Positions 16,732 to 26,169 of a stretch of DNA of 64,000 nt are shown in pieces. The notes beneath the pieces are model-generated. The model did no database searches. It was not told the origin of the DNA and saw only the letters and a program-made list of their open reading frames with translations. The stretch covers positions 1 to 64,000 of the forward strand of contig CAIYCW010000044.1 in NCBI GenBank assembly GCA_903924855.1, read 5' to 3'. The position numbers and the translations under genes were made by a program. Numbering within the stretch: the first letter of the stretch is position 1; each line of letters begins with the position of its first letter. The DNA comes from an uncultured Rhodospirillales bacterium (GTDB lineage Bacteria; Pseudomonadota; Alphaproteobacteria; Acetobacterales; Acetobacteraceae).

Positions 16732-18245
16732 GGCATGTCGTCCTCCTCGGCCTCCAGCAGCATATTGTCGGCCAAGCCCAGAATGACGTCGGCGCGCACC
16801 GACTCCACCGCATCCACTTGGCGCAGCTTGCGCTCGATCGCCTTCTGGCGGACCAGCGTGCCCTTGATGCCGCGGCTCAGCGTGGTGGCCTGCTTGTCGA
16901 TCGCCGCCAGCGCCTCGCCGAACTTGCCCCATTCCGCCTTCACCGCGCCCAGCATCTCACCGATCACGCTGGCCTTCTGCTCCAAAGCGAGGGTGGCGTA
17001 GCTGATGCTGAGCGTGTGCAGAAACGCCGGCAGCAGGCTGGGGCCCATCAGCATCACGTGCTGCTTGTCGCGGATGCCCTCGATCAGGCCGGGGATGCGG
17101 GCAATCTCGGCGAACAGGCTGTCGCTCGGCACGTAGAGAATGCCGAAATCCAGCGTGCGCGGCACCGAGATGTATTTGTCGCGGATCTTCTGGGCCTCCT
17201 GACGCAGATTGCGGGCCAAAGCGGTGCGGGCGCTGGCCTCTTCGTCACGCAGCCCGGCCTCGTTGGCGGCGAGCAGGCGGGCGTAATCCTCGGTGGGGAA
17301 TTTGCTGTCCACCGGAAGCCACGCATGCACGCCGTCGCGCCCCGGCACGCGCAGGGCGAATTCCACCAGCTCGGCGCTGCCCTCCTTCACCCGGAAATTC
17401 TTCTCGAACGCGCCCTCTGGCAGCAGATCGGTCAGCATTGTCTCCAGCTGCGCCTCGCCCCAGCCGCCGCGGGATTTCACGTTGGAGAACAGCCGCTTCA
17501 GATCGCCCACCTCGCCCGCCACGGTCTGCACCTGGCCGATCGCCTGCTGCACCGCGGTCAGCTGCTCCTGCAGATTGGTGAAACTGTCCTTCAGCTGCTT
17601 CTCCAGCGCGGATTGCAGCTTCTCATCCACCGCGCGGCGCATCTCCTCCAACTTAGCCTCGTTGCCGGCGCGCATCGCATCCAGCCGCTCGGCCACCTGG
17701 GTGCGCAGCTTCTCCTGCTCCTCGCGCAGCGTGGCATCGAGTGCCTGCAACCGCTGGCCGAAGCTCAGCAGCGCTGCCTCCGAGGCCACGGCGGCGCGAT
17801 CAACGCTGTCCTGCACATGCGTCTTGAAGGCGGTCAGCACGGCCTGGATCGCCTCATTGCCGTCCTTCAGCGTCTTTTCGGACTGTGCCAGACGTTCGCG
17901 CTGCTGTTCGCCAAACACCCGCAGGGTCTGGTCGATCGCCTCGCGCTGGAACCGGCCGAACGCATCGAGGCTTTCGCCCTGCGCCTTCAACCCGGCCTGC
18001 ACGCGGTCAAATGCCGCCTCCAGCCCTTCGCGCGTGCCGGTGGCGATCTCGCGGCGCAGGCCGCGGTCAAGCTCCATCAGCAGATCGCGCAGGCTGCGGC
18101 TCTCCTCGCGATGCTGGTCTGCGATGCGCGAAAGCCGGGCGGATTGCAGCAACACAAGCAGCACCGCCAGCACTCCAAGGGCGAGGATGCCGGCCTGCAG
18201 CAGCAATGCGGGGGATGACGCCTGAAGCAGCTCGATCATGGGCAT
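16728..18245 (-). CDS. rmuC: DNA recombination protein RmuC
   Basis: RmuC family protein thought to limit inversions between short repeats; it has a nuclease-like C-terminal domain. The 505 residues comprise one N-terminal membrane helix (about 14-33), a long coiled coil rich in Glu, Arg and Ala (about 35-230), and the RmuC domain with SRGGWGEAQLETMLTDLLP, VDSKFPTEDYARLL and VPSDSLFAEI. Length and layout are typical. The last codon and stop fall inside the right arm of an inverted repeat, so the C terminus (EEDDMP) may have been set by repeat insertion. Confidence 0.94.
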   Translation of the reverse strand: MPMIELLQASSPALLLQAGILALGVLAVLLVLLQSARLSRIADQHREESRSLRDLLMELDRGLRREIATGTREGLEAAFDRVQAGLKAQGESLDAFGRFQREAIDQTLRVFGEQQRERLAQSEKTLKDGNEAIQAVLTAFKTHVQDSVDRAAVASEAALLSFGQRLQALDATLREEQEKLRTQVAERLDAMRAGNEAKLEEMRRAVDEKLQSALEKQLKDSFTNLQEQLTAVQQAIGQVQTVAGEVGDLKRLFSNVKSRGGWGEAQLETMLTDLLPEGAFEKNFRVKEGSAELVEFALRVPGRDGVHAWLPVDSKFPTEDYARLLAANEAGLRDEEASARTALARNLRQEAQKIRDKYISVPRTLDFGILYVPSDSLFAEIARIPGLIEGIRDKQHVMLMGPSLLPAFLHTLSISYATLALEQKASVIGEMLGAVKAEWGKFGEALAAIDKQATTLSRGIKGTLVRQKAIERKLRQVDAVESVRADVILGLADNMLLEAEEDDMP

Positions 18246-18326
18246 GTCTGCGCTGATGGCCTTTGTCTGTGGCGGGTGGCGTGCCGTGCGGGAGAGCCGA
18301 TTCGCAAGCGCTGCGTGGTGGCTGGA

Positions 18327-19493
18327 TCAGCCGGCGCGCAGATTGGGCTTCATCACCAGACAGCCGATCTTGCGCCGCATCAGCGCCGTGCAGGCGGAGT
18401 TCGCCTCGTTGGCGTTCAGGCCGACCAGCTCGGCGCGCCAGGTGGTGTGGCCATGCGGTCCCGTCGGCTCGATTCGAACACGCCCGGTCTCGGTCACCCG
18501 CCTTGCCTGCTGGGCTGCCTGCAAGGCGCCGGCCTCGGTGCCGAACGCCCCGACCTGCACGCTCCAGCCGCCACTGACCTGCTCGGGCGGTGCCACCGGC
18601 CGCGCCGGGCTTGCCACCTGCATGCGCTGCACCAGCGTGGGATCAATGCGGGCGAACGATTCATCAAGCAGCACCCGCATGCGCTGGTCGCGTTCGCCCG
18701 GCCGTGCCGCGCCCAGCACCACGCCGATCAGCCGCACATCCCCCCGCACCGCGGAGGTCACCAGGTTGAAGCCGGAGGCGGTGATATAGCCGGTCTTCAG
18801 CCCATCCGCGCCCGGATAGGTTTCCAGCATATGGTCGTGATTGGGGTAGAAGCGGCCATGGAAGCGAAAGCTGGGGGTGGAGAAATACCGATATTCGCCT
18901 GGAAAATCGCTGATCAGATGCTGCGCCAGACGCGCCAGATCGCGCGCGGTGGAGACCTGGTCGGCATCGGGCAGGCCGGAGGCGTTGCGGAATTCTGTGT
19001 GCAGCATGCCAAGCGCCCGCGCCTTGCGGGTCATGATCACCGCAAAATCCGGCTCGGTGCCGCCCAGCAGCTCACCAAGGGCCGACGCCGCATCATTGGC
19101 CGATTGCGTGACCAGTCCCAGAATCGCCTGTTCCACCGAAATCCGGGTGCCCGGCACCAGACCGAGCTTGGACGGGATCATCGAGGCGGCGTGCGGGCTG
19201 ACCGGGACGGCCGTGTCCAGTGCCACGCGGTGATCGCGCAGCGCCTCGAAGGTCAGATACAGCGTCATCATCTTGGTCAGGCTGGCCGGATAGCGCGGCT
19301 CATCGGCGGCGGATGCCTGCAACTCGGTGCCGCTGCGCGCGTCGATAACGATGGAGCTGTAACGATCCGAGCCGATCTGCGCGCGGGCGGGGGCGATGCA
19401 ATGGATCAACACCAAAGCCAAAGCGGCCAGCACTGGCAGCTTTTGGTGCATCACGCGACCAATGGGCCTGGGTGAAGAGTGCATCGTGCTCAT
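18327..19493 (-). CDS. D-alanyl-D-alanine carboxypeptidase with SPOR domain
   Basis: Penicillin-binding protein of the PBP5/6 (peptidase S11) type that trims pentapeptide side chains in the periplasm. Active-site motifs are SLTK (71-74), SAN (131-133) and KTG (233-235). A signal peptide precedes them (hydrophobic 19-33, cut near ARAQ). A C-terminal SPOR domain (about 309-385, starting GGWSVQVGAFG) would bind denuded glycan at the septum. Alternative starts at Met4 or Met15 (19451) are possible; the latter would give a shorter signal peptide. Confidence 0.93.
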   Translation of the reverse strand: MSTMHSSPRPIGRVMHQKLPVLAALALVLIHCIAPARAQIGSDRYSSIVIDARSGTELQASAADEPRYPASLTKMMTLYLTFEALRDHRVALDTAVPVSPHAASMIPSKLGLVPGTRISVEQAILGLVTQSANDAASALGELLGGTEPDFAVIMTRKARALGMLHTEFRNASGLPDADQVSTARDLARLAQHLISDFPGEYRYFSTPSFRFHGRFYPNHDHMLETYPGADGLKTGYITASGFNLVTSAVRGDVRLIGVVLGAARPGERDQRMRVLLDESFARIDPTLVQRMQVASPARPVAPPEQVSGGWSVQVGAFGTEAGALQAAQQARRVTETGRVRIEPTGPHGHTTWRAELVGLNANEANSACTALMRRKIGCLVMKPNLRAG

Positions 19494-19597
19494 ATTTTCT
19501 GGACCCTAGAGGGCGGGCCTGTGGTCTGTCCAGTGTGGTTCTGGCAGACAAATCTTCTGATTCAAAGGAGTTAGCCTGCAATCCCGGCCATCTTGAA

Positions 19598-19618
19598 AAA
19601 TTGTGCGCCGCACAATTT
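19598..19618. promoter_or_regulatory. Perfect palindrome upstream of phasin gene, candidate operator
   Basis: AAATTGTGCG and CGCACAATTT form perfect 10-base arms around a single C, 139 bases before the phasin start. TTGTGC/GCACAA-type dyads occur upstream of phasin genes controlled by the repressor PhaR in alphaproteobacteria, so this is a candidate PhaR site. That assignment is inference; the dyad itself is plain in the sequence. Confidence 0.55.
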
Positions 19619-19756
19619 CTCCTTGAATTGTGGCAGCGAAACGCATACATCACCCATGCTGCGGTGCAACATACGCAGCGCAAGTGGCCGCCGAAGCAAC
19701 TCGATCCTATCCGGAAAGCGGGTTGCTGCAAACGGTGTGCATGGGAGTGTGAAGAT

Positions 19757-20353
19757 ATGGCTGCTAAAAAAACTGCTGCCACATCGGCCCGCAATTCCAC
19801 GCGGGCAGATGGTTCGGTGGCCGAAGCTGCGGTGCCGCCCCAGGCCACGATTGCGGATGCAGCGCCCATAGAAGACGTCGTGGGCATCAGCCCCGTCGTC
19901 GAGACACTGACGGAAACCATGGCGGAGATGCCGAAGAGCATGTCGACCGTGGTGGATGAGTTGACCAAAACCCAAGCAGAGGTAACCACGTACATGGACA
20001 AAGCAATCAAGTCGGCTGAAGAGCTCGTCTCCTTCGGTCAGGGCAACCTGGAAGCCGTGATGAAGTCGAGCCAGATCCTGGCGACCGGCCTTCAGGACCT
20101 GAGCAAGCACATCGCTGCTTCCGCCCAGGCGCACATCGACGAGAGCGTCGCCAACTTCAAGGCGCTCACCTCGGTGAAGTCGCTGAAGGAAGCCGTTGAT
20201 CTGCAGACCGCGATGACCAAGACCATCATCGAGAAGAGCCTGGCCGAGACCGGCAAGATCACCGATGCCTCGATGAAGCTGGCCGAGCAGGCGATCGCCC
20301 CGATCACCGCCCGCGTCACGCTGGCCACCGAGAAGTTCGGCAAGGCTGCCTGA
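19757..20353 (+). CDS. phaP: Phasin family protein
   Basis: A 198-residue alpha-helical protein with a low-complexity Ala/Lys start ([12 protein letters not shown]) and a phasin_2 domain over about residues 60-195, including [24 protein letters not shown] and [20 protein letters not shown]. Phasins coat polyhydroxyalkanoate granules, so the organism probably stores PHB. No cysteine is present, as usual for the family. The ATG at 19757 follows a weak GGAG. A strong terminator follows the gene and a perfect palindrome precedes it. Confidence 0.9.
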   Translation: MAAKKTAATSARNSTRADGSVAEAAVPPQATIADAAPIEDVVGISPVVETLTETMAEMPKSMSTVVDELTKTQAEVTTYMDKAIKSAEELVSFGQGNLEAVMKSSQILATGLQDLSKHIAASAQAHIDESVANFKALTSVKSLKEAVDLQTAMTKTIIEKSLAETGKITDASMKLAEQAIAPITARVTLATEKFGKAA

Positions 20354-20655
20354 GACCGCACGGGTTTTGGTATGATCTGCAGGCCACGTGCCGCAGATTG
20401 AACCAGACCAACGCGTTCAAGCTTCGGCCCGGAGGTCTCCTCCGGGCCGTTTGCGTTTCCGGCGATATGGCGCCATCAATTCGCGGCCTGAGCCATCAAG
20501 ATGCTTTTATCCCGATGGGAGATTTTGATAATCTTGCCATTGCGAAGGGGCTGGCTGTCGACAACGGCCAACAACTATACCATCTGCAGCGTGTGGGGGG
20601 CGCAGCCCCTGACCACTGCCCGGGAACTCTGCTCAGGACTTATCGGTTGTCTTTC
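20354..20655. other. Phasin-clpS intergenic region
   Basis: This 302-base gap holds the phasin terminator at 20425-20449 and then the leader of clpS. An open frame continues upstream of the clpS start through most of it, but it lacks a ribosome site and family resemblance. I see no promoter consensus that I can defend. Confidence 0.5.
20425..20459 (+). terminator. Rho-independent terminator after phasin
   Basis: An 11-base perfect stem, CGGCCCGGAGG (20425-20435) with CCTCCGGGCCG (20439-20449), closes on the loop TCT and is followed by TTTGCGTTT. It lies 72 bases after the phasin stop. Confidence 0.8.
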
Positions 20656-21054
20656 ATGCAGAACATCGACGTTGACATGCACGGCACAGCGATCACCGCA
20701 TCGCCCGTGACCCAAATCCAGGCCGCCGGCCGCGATCAGGGGGATGGTGAGAATGGCCCCCCCGATGTGGGCGTGGTCACCCGCACCCGCACGCGCACCC
20801 GCAAGCCTGCGATGTACAAGGTGCTGATGCTCAACGACGACTACACACCGATGGAGTTCGTCGTGCACGTGCTGGAGCGGTTCTTCAGCAAAACGCGTGA
20901 GGAATCGACACGCATCATGCTGCATGTGCATCGCCGTGGCGTTGGCGTGTGCGGCGTGTTCACCTACGAGGTCGCCGAAACCAAGGTGACACAGGTGATG
21001 GATCTGGCCCGCCAGAACCAGCACCCGCTGCAATGCACCATCGAAAAGGACTGA
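20656..21054 (+). CDS. clpS: ATP-dependent Clp protease adaptor ClpS
   Basis: N-recognin that delivers N-end-rule substrates to ClpAP. The core starts at about residue 50 and contains [20 protein letters not shown], which holds the Asn-Asp pair and Met of the binding pocket, and [21 protein letters not shown]. The 132-residue length includes an N-terminal extension of about 48 residues with the odd repeat TRTRTRTR. The ATG at 20656 is one of two near starts; 20677 is also possible. clpA is not adjacent. Confidence 0.92.
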   Translation: MQNIDVDMHGTAITASPVTQIQAAGRDQGDGENGPPDVGVVTRTRTRTRKPAMYKVLMLNDDYTPMEFVVHVLERFFSKTREESTRIMLHVHRRGVGVCGVFTYEVAETKVTQVMDLARQNQHPLQCTIEKD

Positions 21055-21076
21055 TCCGTCGACTCGCGCGGCCGGT

Positions 21077-22300
21077 TCAGCCTTCGGCCACGCTGAATTC
21101 AGACAGGTTCAGCCGCAGCAGCTTCGGCGCCCGCCAGGCGGTGATGGCCACCACCGCAAGCGTGATAACCCCTCCCACCCAGACCGCCGGCACAATGCCG
21201 ATGGCGGCCGCGAGCATGCCACTTTCGAAATCCCCCAGCTGGTTGGATGAGTTGACGAACACCATGCGCACCGCGGCAATCCGCCCGCGCATCGGCCCCG
21301 GTGTTCCAAGCCGCAGTACGGCGCGGCGGATCACCACGCTCATCCCGTCACACGCCCCCGCCAGCGCCAGCGCCACGAAGGACAGCACGAAGTTGCGCGA
21401 CAGTGCGAAGGTGATGATGGCAATGCCAAACCCCGCCACCGCCGCATGCATGGTCAGCCCCGCAAAGCGGTTTGGCGGCCGGCGCACCGCGGCCAGCATG
21501 GCCAGCAGTGATCCCACCGGCATCGCGGCACGCAGAATGCCAAACCCGGTGGCGCCGATGCCCAGCACGTCGCTCGCATAGGCAGGCAGCAACGCCGTGG
21601 CGCCGCCGAAGAACACCGCAAACAGGTCGAGCGCCATCGAGCCGAGCAGCACCTGATCGTTGAAGGCGAAACTCAACCCCTCGCGCACATTGGCCATCAC
21701 CCCGTCGCCGTGGCTGGCAAGCCTCGGCTGCGGCGGGGTCGGCACCAGGCGCAGCAGCAGGCAGGCCAGCACCAGCACCACCGCCAGCACGCCGTAAGCC
21801 CCTTCGGGCGTGATCAGATCGAACAGGATACTGGCCAGAACCGGCCCCACGAGGCCGGTGGCCTGGGTGGCGGACGCCAGCACCGACAGGCTGCGCATCG
21901 CCCCGGCCTCCGGCACCAGATCGCTCTCAAGCCCGGTTGTGGCCGGCGATTGCACAGCGCCAATACAGCCGGTGAGAAAGCCCGCCGCATAGAGCATCAT
22001 GATCGCCTGCTGGGTGCCCAGCATGGCGGTTGCCGCCAGCAGCAAACACACCACCCCTTCCGACGCCCAGCAGGCCAGCACCAGCATCCGGCGGTTGAAC
22101 CGGTCAGCCACCACGCCGCCGAACAACACCAGCCCGATCGCCGGAATCGCCTGGCCAAGCCCAAGCCAGCCCAGCGAGAGCGGATCATGGGTCAGCACAT
22201 AGAGATGATAGCCGATCAGCACGGCGATCCCCGCGGTGGAAAACCGCGCGAGTGCCGAGGCTGCGATGAAGCGCCGGAAATTCGGCGGCAAATCTGACAA
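21077..22300 (-). CDS. MFS transporter
   Basis: A 407-residue protein with about 12 hydrophobic segments and the MFS loop motif GGVVADRFNRR, resembling the MFS_3/enterobactin exporter-like group. Substrate unknown. I chose the TTG at 22300, one base after the stop of the ABC permease, because GGGGGA lies at ribosome-site distance and the protein then opens LSDLPPNFRRFIAASALARFS, typical of the group. The only in-frame ATG (22372) would overlap the permease by 71 bases. Its tight spacing suggests one transcript with the ABC genes. Confidence 0.82.
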   Translation of the reverse strand: MSDLPPNFRRFIAASALARFSTAGIAVLIGYHLYVLTHDPLSLGWLGLGQAIPAIGLVLFGGVVADRFNRRMLVLACWASEGVVCLLLAATAMLGTQQAIMMLYAAGFLTGCIGAVQSPATTGLESDLVPEAGAMRSLSVLASATQATGLVGPVLASILFDLITPEGAYGVLAVVLVLACLLLRLVPTPPQPRLASHGDGVMANVREGLSFAFNDQVLLGSMALDLFAVFFGGATALLPAYASDVLGIGATGFGILRAAMPVGSLLAMLAAVRRPPNRFAGLTMHAAVAGFGIAIITFALSRNFVLSFVALALAGACDGMSVVIRRAVLRLGTPGPMRGRIAAVRMVFVNSSNQLGDFESGMLAAAIGIVPAVWVGGVITLAVVAITAWRAPKLLRLNLSEFSVAEG

Positions 22301-22301
22301 A

Positions 22302-23174
22302 CTAATGCTGCATCCCCCATTTGCGCACGGTCCGGCGCTCGATGGTGCGAAACACCAGATTTTCCATCGCAAGCCCGATCAGGATCACACTCAGCAGGCC
22401 GGCAAACACCGATGGTATCTCAAGCTGGTTCTTGTTCTCGAAGATGAACCAGCCAAGCCCGCCCTTGCCGGAGCTGACGCCGAAAACAAGCTCGGCCGCG
22501 ATCAGCGTGCGCCAGGCAAACGCCCATCCCACTTTGAGGCCGGTGAGGATGGAAGGGAAGGCGGCCGGCACCAGAATCTTCACCACATAGGACAGGCTGC
22601 CGAGCCCGTAATTGCGCCCCACCATGCGCAGCGTCTGGCTGACGCCAAGAAACCCGGCATGCATGTTCAGCGCCACCACCCACAGCACCGAATGCACCAG
22701 CACGAAGATCAGGCTGCCATTGCCCAGGCCAAACCACAGCAGCGCCAAGGGCAGCAGGGCGATGGCGGGCAGCGGGTTGAACATCGAGGTCAGCGTTTCA
22801 AGGAAATCATTGCCGATGCGCGTGGTGATCGCCAGCACCGACAGCACTGTGGCCAGCAGCGTGCCGAGCGCGTAGCCCAGCAGCAGCACCTGCACCGAGG
22901 CCAGCGCACGCGCCGGCAGCTTGCCGTTGGCGATGTTCTCCCAGAACGCCGCCATCGTGTCCGAGAAGGAGGGGAACAGCAGGGAATTGTCAGACCATTG
23001 GCCATACAGCTCCCAGATCCCGGCCAGCACCACCAGGATCAGCAACTTGCGCAGCCAACCGCGATTCCACAGCCGCTCGATGGCCGGGATCGGCCGCTCG
23101 ACGGCGTTGGTGCCGGTGAAGGCCGCAACCTCATAGAACCGGTCAGGGCGCGGGTTCGCGTTGATCTCGTTCAT
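22302..23174 (-). CDS. ABC transporter permease (nitrate/sulfonate/taurine type)
   Basis: Inner-membrane permease of an NMT1/SsuABC-type importer. The 290 residues have six helices, and the cytoplasmic EAA-like loop is seen in NYGLGSLSYVVKILVPAAFPSILTGLKVGWAFAWRTLIAAE. The ATG at 23174 shares one base with the stop of the upstream ATPase (TGATG). With the ATPase and the divergent binding protein it forms a full importer; possible substrates are sulfonates, nitrate, cyanate-like ions or aromatic acids, which sequence does not settle. Confidence 0.92.
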   Translation of the reverse strand: MNEINANPRPDRFYEVAAFTGTNAVERPIPAIERLWNRGWLRKLLILVVLAGIWELYGQWSDNSLLFPSFSDTMAAFWENIANGKLPARALASVQVLLLGYALGTLLATVLSVLAITTRIGNDFLETLTSMFNPLPAIALLPLALLWFGLGNGSLIFVLVHSVLWVVALNMHAGFLGVSQTLRMVGRNYGLGSLSYVVKILVPAAFPSILTGLKVGWAFAWRTLIAAELVFGVSSGKGGLGWFIFENKNQLEIPSVFAGLLSVILIGLAMENLVFRTIERRTVRKWGMQH

Positions 23175-23923
23175 CAGTGATGTCCCTCGCCGAACAACAG
23201 GCCGTGAATCTGATCCTCCAGCGCCGCCTGGCGGCTGAGATCGGTGGTGGAGTTCATCTCGGCACGCACCTGGCCAGGATGCGGGGAGAGCAGCAGGATG
23301 CGCGTGCCGATGCGGATCGCCTCGTTGATCGAGTGCGTCACGAACAGCACGGTGAATTTGGTGTCGTCCCACAGCCGCAGCAATTCATCCTGCATGCTGC
23401 GCCGGGTCAGCGCATCGAGCGCTGCAAAAGGCTCGTCCATCAGCAGAATCTCAGGCTCCATCGCCATGCCGCGCGCGATCGCCACGCGCTGTTTCATGCC
23501 GCCGGAGAGCGTGTGCGGATAGCTGTCGGCAAAACGCGACAGCCCGACCTTGTCGATGTAATGCCGCGCCTTCTGCTGCGCCTCGGCCCGGCCGAGCTTG
23601 CCGGTGGCCAGCAGCGGAAACACCACGTTCTGCGCCACCGTCTTCCAGGGCAGCAACTGGTCGAATTCCTGAAACACCATCATCCGGTCCGGCCCTGGCC
23701 CGGTGACGGCGCGGCCCTTCAGCGTGATCTCCCCTTCGGTGGTCGGCAGATACCCGCCAACCGCCTTCAGCAGCGAGGATTTGCCGCAGCCGGACGGGCC
23801 GAGCAGCACGAAGCGGTCGGATTTCTGAACGCCGAAGCTCACCTGATGGGTGGCTGTGACAACGCGTTCGGTCGTTTTGTACTGCAGCGTCACGCCTTGG
23901 ACGTTGAGCAATGCCTCGGACAT
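23174..23923 (-). CDS. ABC transporter ATP-binding protein (nitrate/sulfonate/taurine type)
   Basis: ATPase of the importer. Walker A GPSGCGKS is at residues 42-49, the signature LSGGMKQ at 139-145 and Walker B with MDEPFAALD at 162-170; the Q-loop reads [13 protein letters not shown], which is characteristic of the SsuB/TauB/NrtD group. The 249 residues are normal. It is divergent from the binding-protein gene with a 143-base shared control region. Confidence 0.94.
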   Translation of the reverse strand: MSEALLNVQGVTLQYKTTERVVTATHQVSFGVQKSDRFVLLGPSGCGKSSLLKAVGGYLPTTEGEITLKGRAVTGPGPDRMMVFQEFDQLLPWKTVAQNVVFPLLATGKLGRAEAQQKARHYIDKVGLSRFADSYPHTLSGGMKQRVAIARGMAMEPEILLMDEPFAALDALTRRSMQDELLRLWDDTKFTVLFVTHSINEAIRIGTRILLLSPHPGQVRAEMNSTTDLSRQAALEDQIHGLLFGEGHH

Positions 23924-24066
23924 CGTGTTCCCATGGTTCTGGCCGTTTCTTGCGGGCAGTGTTCCGACAGATCGCGGGCGTTGTCCACCGTTGGTGCAAT
24001 CGATTGCCGGATTTGCACAGTGTGCGAATTTCCCCCAATCTGCGAAACAAAATAAGGGGGGATACC

Positions 24067-25056
24067 ATGATCATCCGGCTCATCGCCATTCTGGCCATGC
24101 TTGCGGCTGCCGGCACCGCACGTGCCGAGGTCTCCGAGATCCGGATCACCCGTCAGCCAGGCATCATCTATCTGCCGGTGGTGGTGATGCAGCACGAGCA
24201 TCTGGTTGAAAAGGCAGGCGCTGCGATAGGCCTGCCCGATCTGCGGGCGAGCTACACCGTCTTCGGCGGCGGCGGTGCGGCGACGGACGCGCTGCTGTCC
24301 GGCAATGTCGATGTGGTGACCACCGGCGTGTCCAACATGCTGCTGCTGTGGGACCGCACCAAGGGCGGCGTGAAGGGCTTCGCATCCTCCTCCGCCACCC
24401 CGATGTGGCTGATCAGCACCAACCCGGCGGTGAAATCGCTGAAGGACCTCACCGAGGCGGACAAGATCGCCGTCCCCACGGTGAAGATCTCCACCCAGGC
24501 CATCCTGCTGCAGATGGCGGCGCGCAAACTCTATGGCGATGACCAGTATGCGCATTTCGACGCGATGACGACCACGCTCGGCCATCCGGATGCGATGGCG
24601 GCCCTCGCCAGCGGCGGCACCGGGCTGAACGGGCATTTCTCCGGCGCACCCTATGAGCAGGTCGAGGCAAAACTGCCCGGTGCCCATGTCATCGCCAATT
24701 CAACCGAGATCATGGGCGGCCCGATCAGCAACGCCGTGTATTTCGGGCTGACACGGTTCCACGACGGCAACCCCAAAGTGGTCGCAGCCTTCCTCTCCGC
24801 CGCCCGCGCCGCCGAAGCCTTCATCGCCCAGCACCCGCGCGAGGCCTGCGCGATGTATCTGGAGGTGACCGGGGAGAAGCTGAATGTCGATGACCTCACC
24901 GCGCTGATCCGCGGCCCGGACATGTTCTACAACCTGGTGCCGGTGGGCACGATGGCCACCGCCCTGCACATGGCGGACACCCATGTGCTGAAAACCCGCC
25001 CTGCCAGCTGGAAGGATTTCTTCTTCAGCGATGTCTATGAACTGCCCGGCAACTGA
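24067..25056 (+). CDS. ABC transporter substrate-binding protein (NMT1/SsuA-like)
   Basis: Periplasmic binding protein, 329 residues, with a signal peptide (1-20, cut after ARA). The mature part opens [31 protein letters not shown] and has [24 protein letters not shown], the glycine-rich ligand-side loop of the NMT1-like fold. GGGGGATACC gives a good ribosome site before the ATG at 24067. It is divergent from its ATPase and permease. No motif names the ligand. Confidence 0.9.
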   Translation: MIIRLIAILAMLAAAGTARAEVSEIRITRQPGIIYLPVVVMQHEHLVEKAGAAIGLPDLRASYTVFGGGGAATDALLSGNVDVVTTGVSNMLLLWDRTKGGVKGFASSSATPMWLISTNPAVKSLKDLTEADKIAVPTVKISTQAILLQMAARKLYGDDQYAHFDAMTTTLGHPDAMAALASGGTGLNGHFSGAPYEQVEAKLPGAHVIANSTEIMGGPISNAVYFGLTRFHDGNPKVVAAFLSAARAAEAFIAQHPREACAMYLEVTGEKLNVDDLTALIRGPDMFYNLVPVGTMATALHMADTHVLKTRPASWKDFFFSDVYELPGN

Positions 25057-25115
25057 GCGGTGAATTCATGCAGCCATGATTGACGCTGGTGGCCCACAGC
25101 CGCAAAACCATGCGC

Positions 25116-25517
25116 ATGAGCGATGATCCGAAAACCCTCTCCGATGCTGACTGGCGCGCCCGGCTCGACGCCGATGCCTATCGCGTGCTGCGCAAGCACG
25201 GCACCGAACGGGCCGGTACCTCGGAGCTGAACCACGAGAAACGCGCCGGCCTCTACGCCTGCGCCGGCTGCGGCCAGCCGCTGTTCGAGTCCGCCACCAA
25301 ATACGAAAGCGGCTCCGGCTGGCCCAGCTTCTGGGCCGCCCTGGACGGGGCCGTGGAAACCCATGTCGATCGCAGCTTCATGATGACCCGCACCGAAATC
25401 CGCTGCGCACGCTGCGATGGGCATCTGGGCCACCTCTTCCCCGACGGCCCACAACCGACCGGCCTGCGCTTCTGCACCAACGGCCTCGCCCTGTCCTTCG
25501 AGCCGGACGAAGACTGA
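25116..25517 (+). CDS. msrB: Peptide-methionine (R)-S-oxide reductase
   Basis: Reduces methionine-R-sulfoxide in proteins. Zinc-binding pairs are Cys49/Cys52 and Cys97/Cys100, and the catalytic Cys120 is in LRFCTNGLALSF, with SGSGWPSFW and GHLGHLFPDGP as the substrate-side motifs. The 133-residue length is normal for a single-domain MsrB. The start could be the ATG at 25110 or 25116; neither has a strong ribosome site. It lies 59 bases after the binding-protein gene and one base before the LysE gene's ATG. Confidence 0.93.
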   Translation: MSDDPKTLSDADWRARLDADAYRVLRKHGTERAGTSELNHEKRAGLYACAGCGQPLFESATKYESGSGWPSFWAALDGAVETHVDRSFMMTRTEIRCARCDGHLGHLFPDGPQPTGLRFCTNGLALSFEPDED

Positions 25518-25518
25518 G

Positions 25519-26169
25519 ATGCAAGTTGCCGGTGTGCCGGGGGACGCCCTGCTCGGCGCCGTGGCCGGCGCCATGGCCTATACCCTGACCCCAGGGCCAG
25601 GGTTTCTGGCCATGCTGGGCATCGGCGCCGGCCAGGGCAGGGGCGCCTGCGCACGCTTCCTCGCCGGGCATTTCGCCGGCGACATCGTCTGGGCCACCCT
25701 GGCCCTGGTGGCGATCCTGGGGGCCGGCGAAATCGGCGCATTGGTGTTCGACCTGCTGGGCGTGATCTGCGGCCTCTACCTCGGCCAACTCGGCCTGCGC
25801 GCGCTGCGCACCCGCCCCCGCGCCACCGATGCACCGCTGCCGATCCTGACCCAGCCACTGCGCCGCGGCCTGGTGTTCGGGCTGACCAACCCCAAAGCCT
25901 ATCCCGTGGCACTGGCCACCTTCACCGCCCTGCTCGCCAATGTCACCGGACTGGGCTGGCACAGCCTGCCGCTGCTGCTGCTGGCGGCCGCCTGCGGCTT
26001 CGTCCTGGCCGATGTGGTGCTGGTCACCTTCAGCGGCGCCGGCGGAACCAGACGGTTCTACCGCGCCCATGAACTCGCAATCATCCGCGGCTCCGGCCTG
26101 ATCTTCCTCGCCTTCGCATGTGCCGCCCTGCAAACCGGCCTGCACGGGTTGTGGACGCTGGGGAGGTGA
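25519..26169 (+). CDS. LysE family transporter
   Basis: A 216-residue membrane protein with about six helices, the LysE/RhtB exporter fold. Characteristic stretches are MAYTLTPGPGFLAMLGIGAGQGRGACARFLAGHFAGD near the start and RGLVFGLTNPKAYPVALATFTALL in the middle. Family members export amino acids or act in other small-molecule efflux. The ATG at 25519 follows the msrB stop by one base, so the two are cotranscribed. Confidence 0.88.
   Translation: MQVAGVPGDALLGAVAGAMAYTLTPGPGFLAMLGIGAGQGRGACARFLAGHFAGDIVWATLALVAILGAGEIGALVFDLLGVICGLYLGQLGLRALRTRPRATDAPLPILTQPLRRGLVFGLTNPKAYPVALATFTALLANVTGLGWHSLPLLLLAAACGFVLADVVLVTFSGAGGTRRFYRAHELAIIRGSGLIFLAFACAALQTGLHGLWTLGR

Noticed and set aside
18466-18480. 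tRNA T-loop-like GATTCGAAC
   Set aside because: It lies inside the carboxypeptidase gene in the SPOR region and no cloverleaf can be built around it.
20398-20655. N-terminal extension of clpS
   Set aside because: The frame is open upstream but passes through the phasin terminator hairpin and has no ribosome site or ClpS-like sequence.
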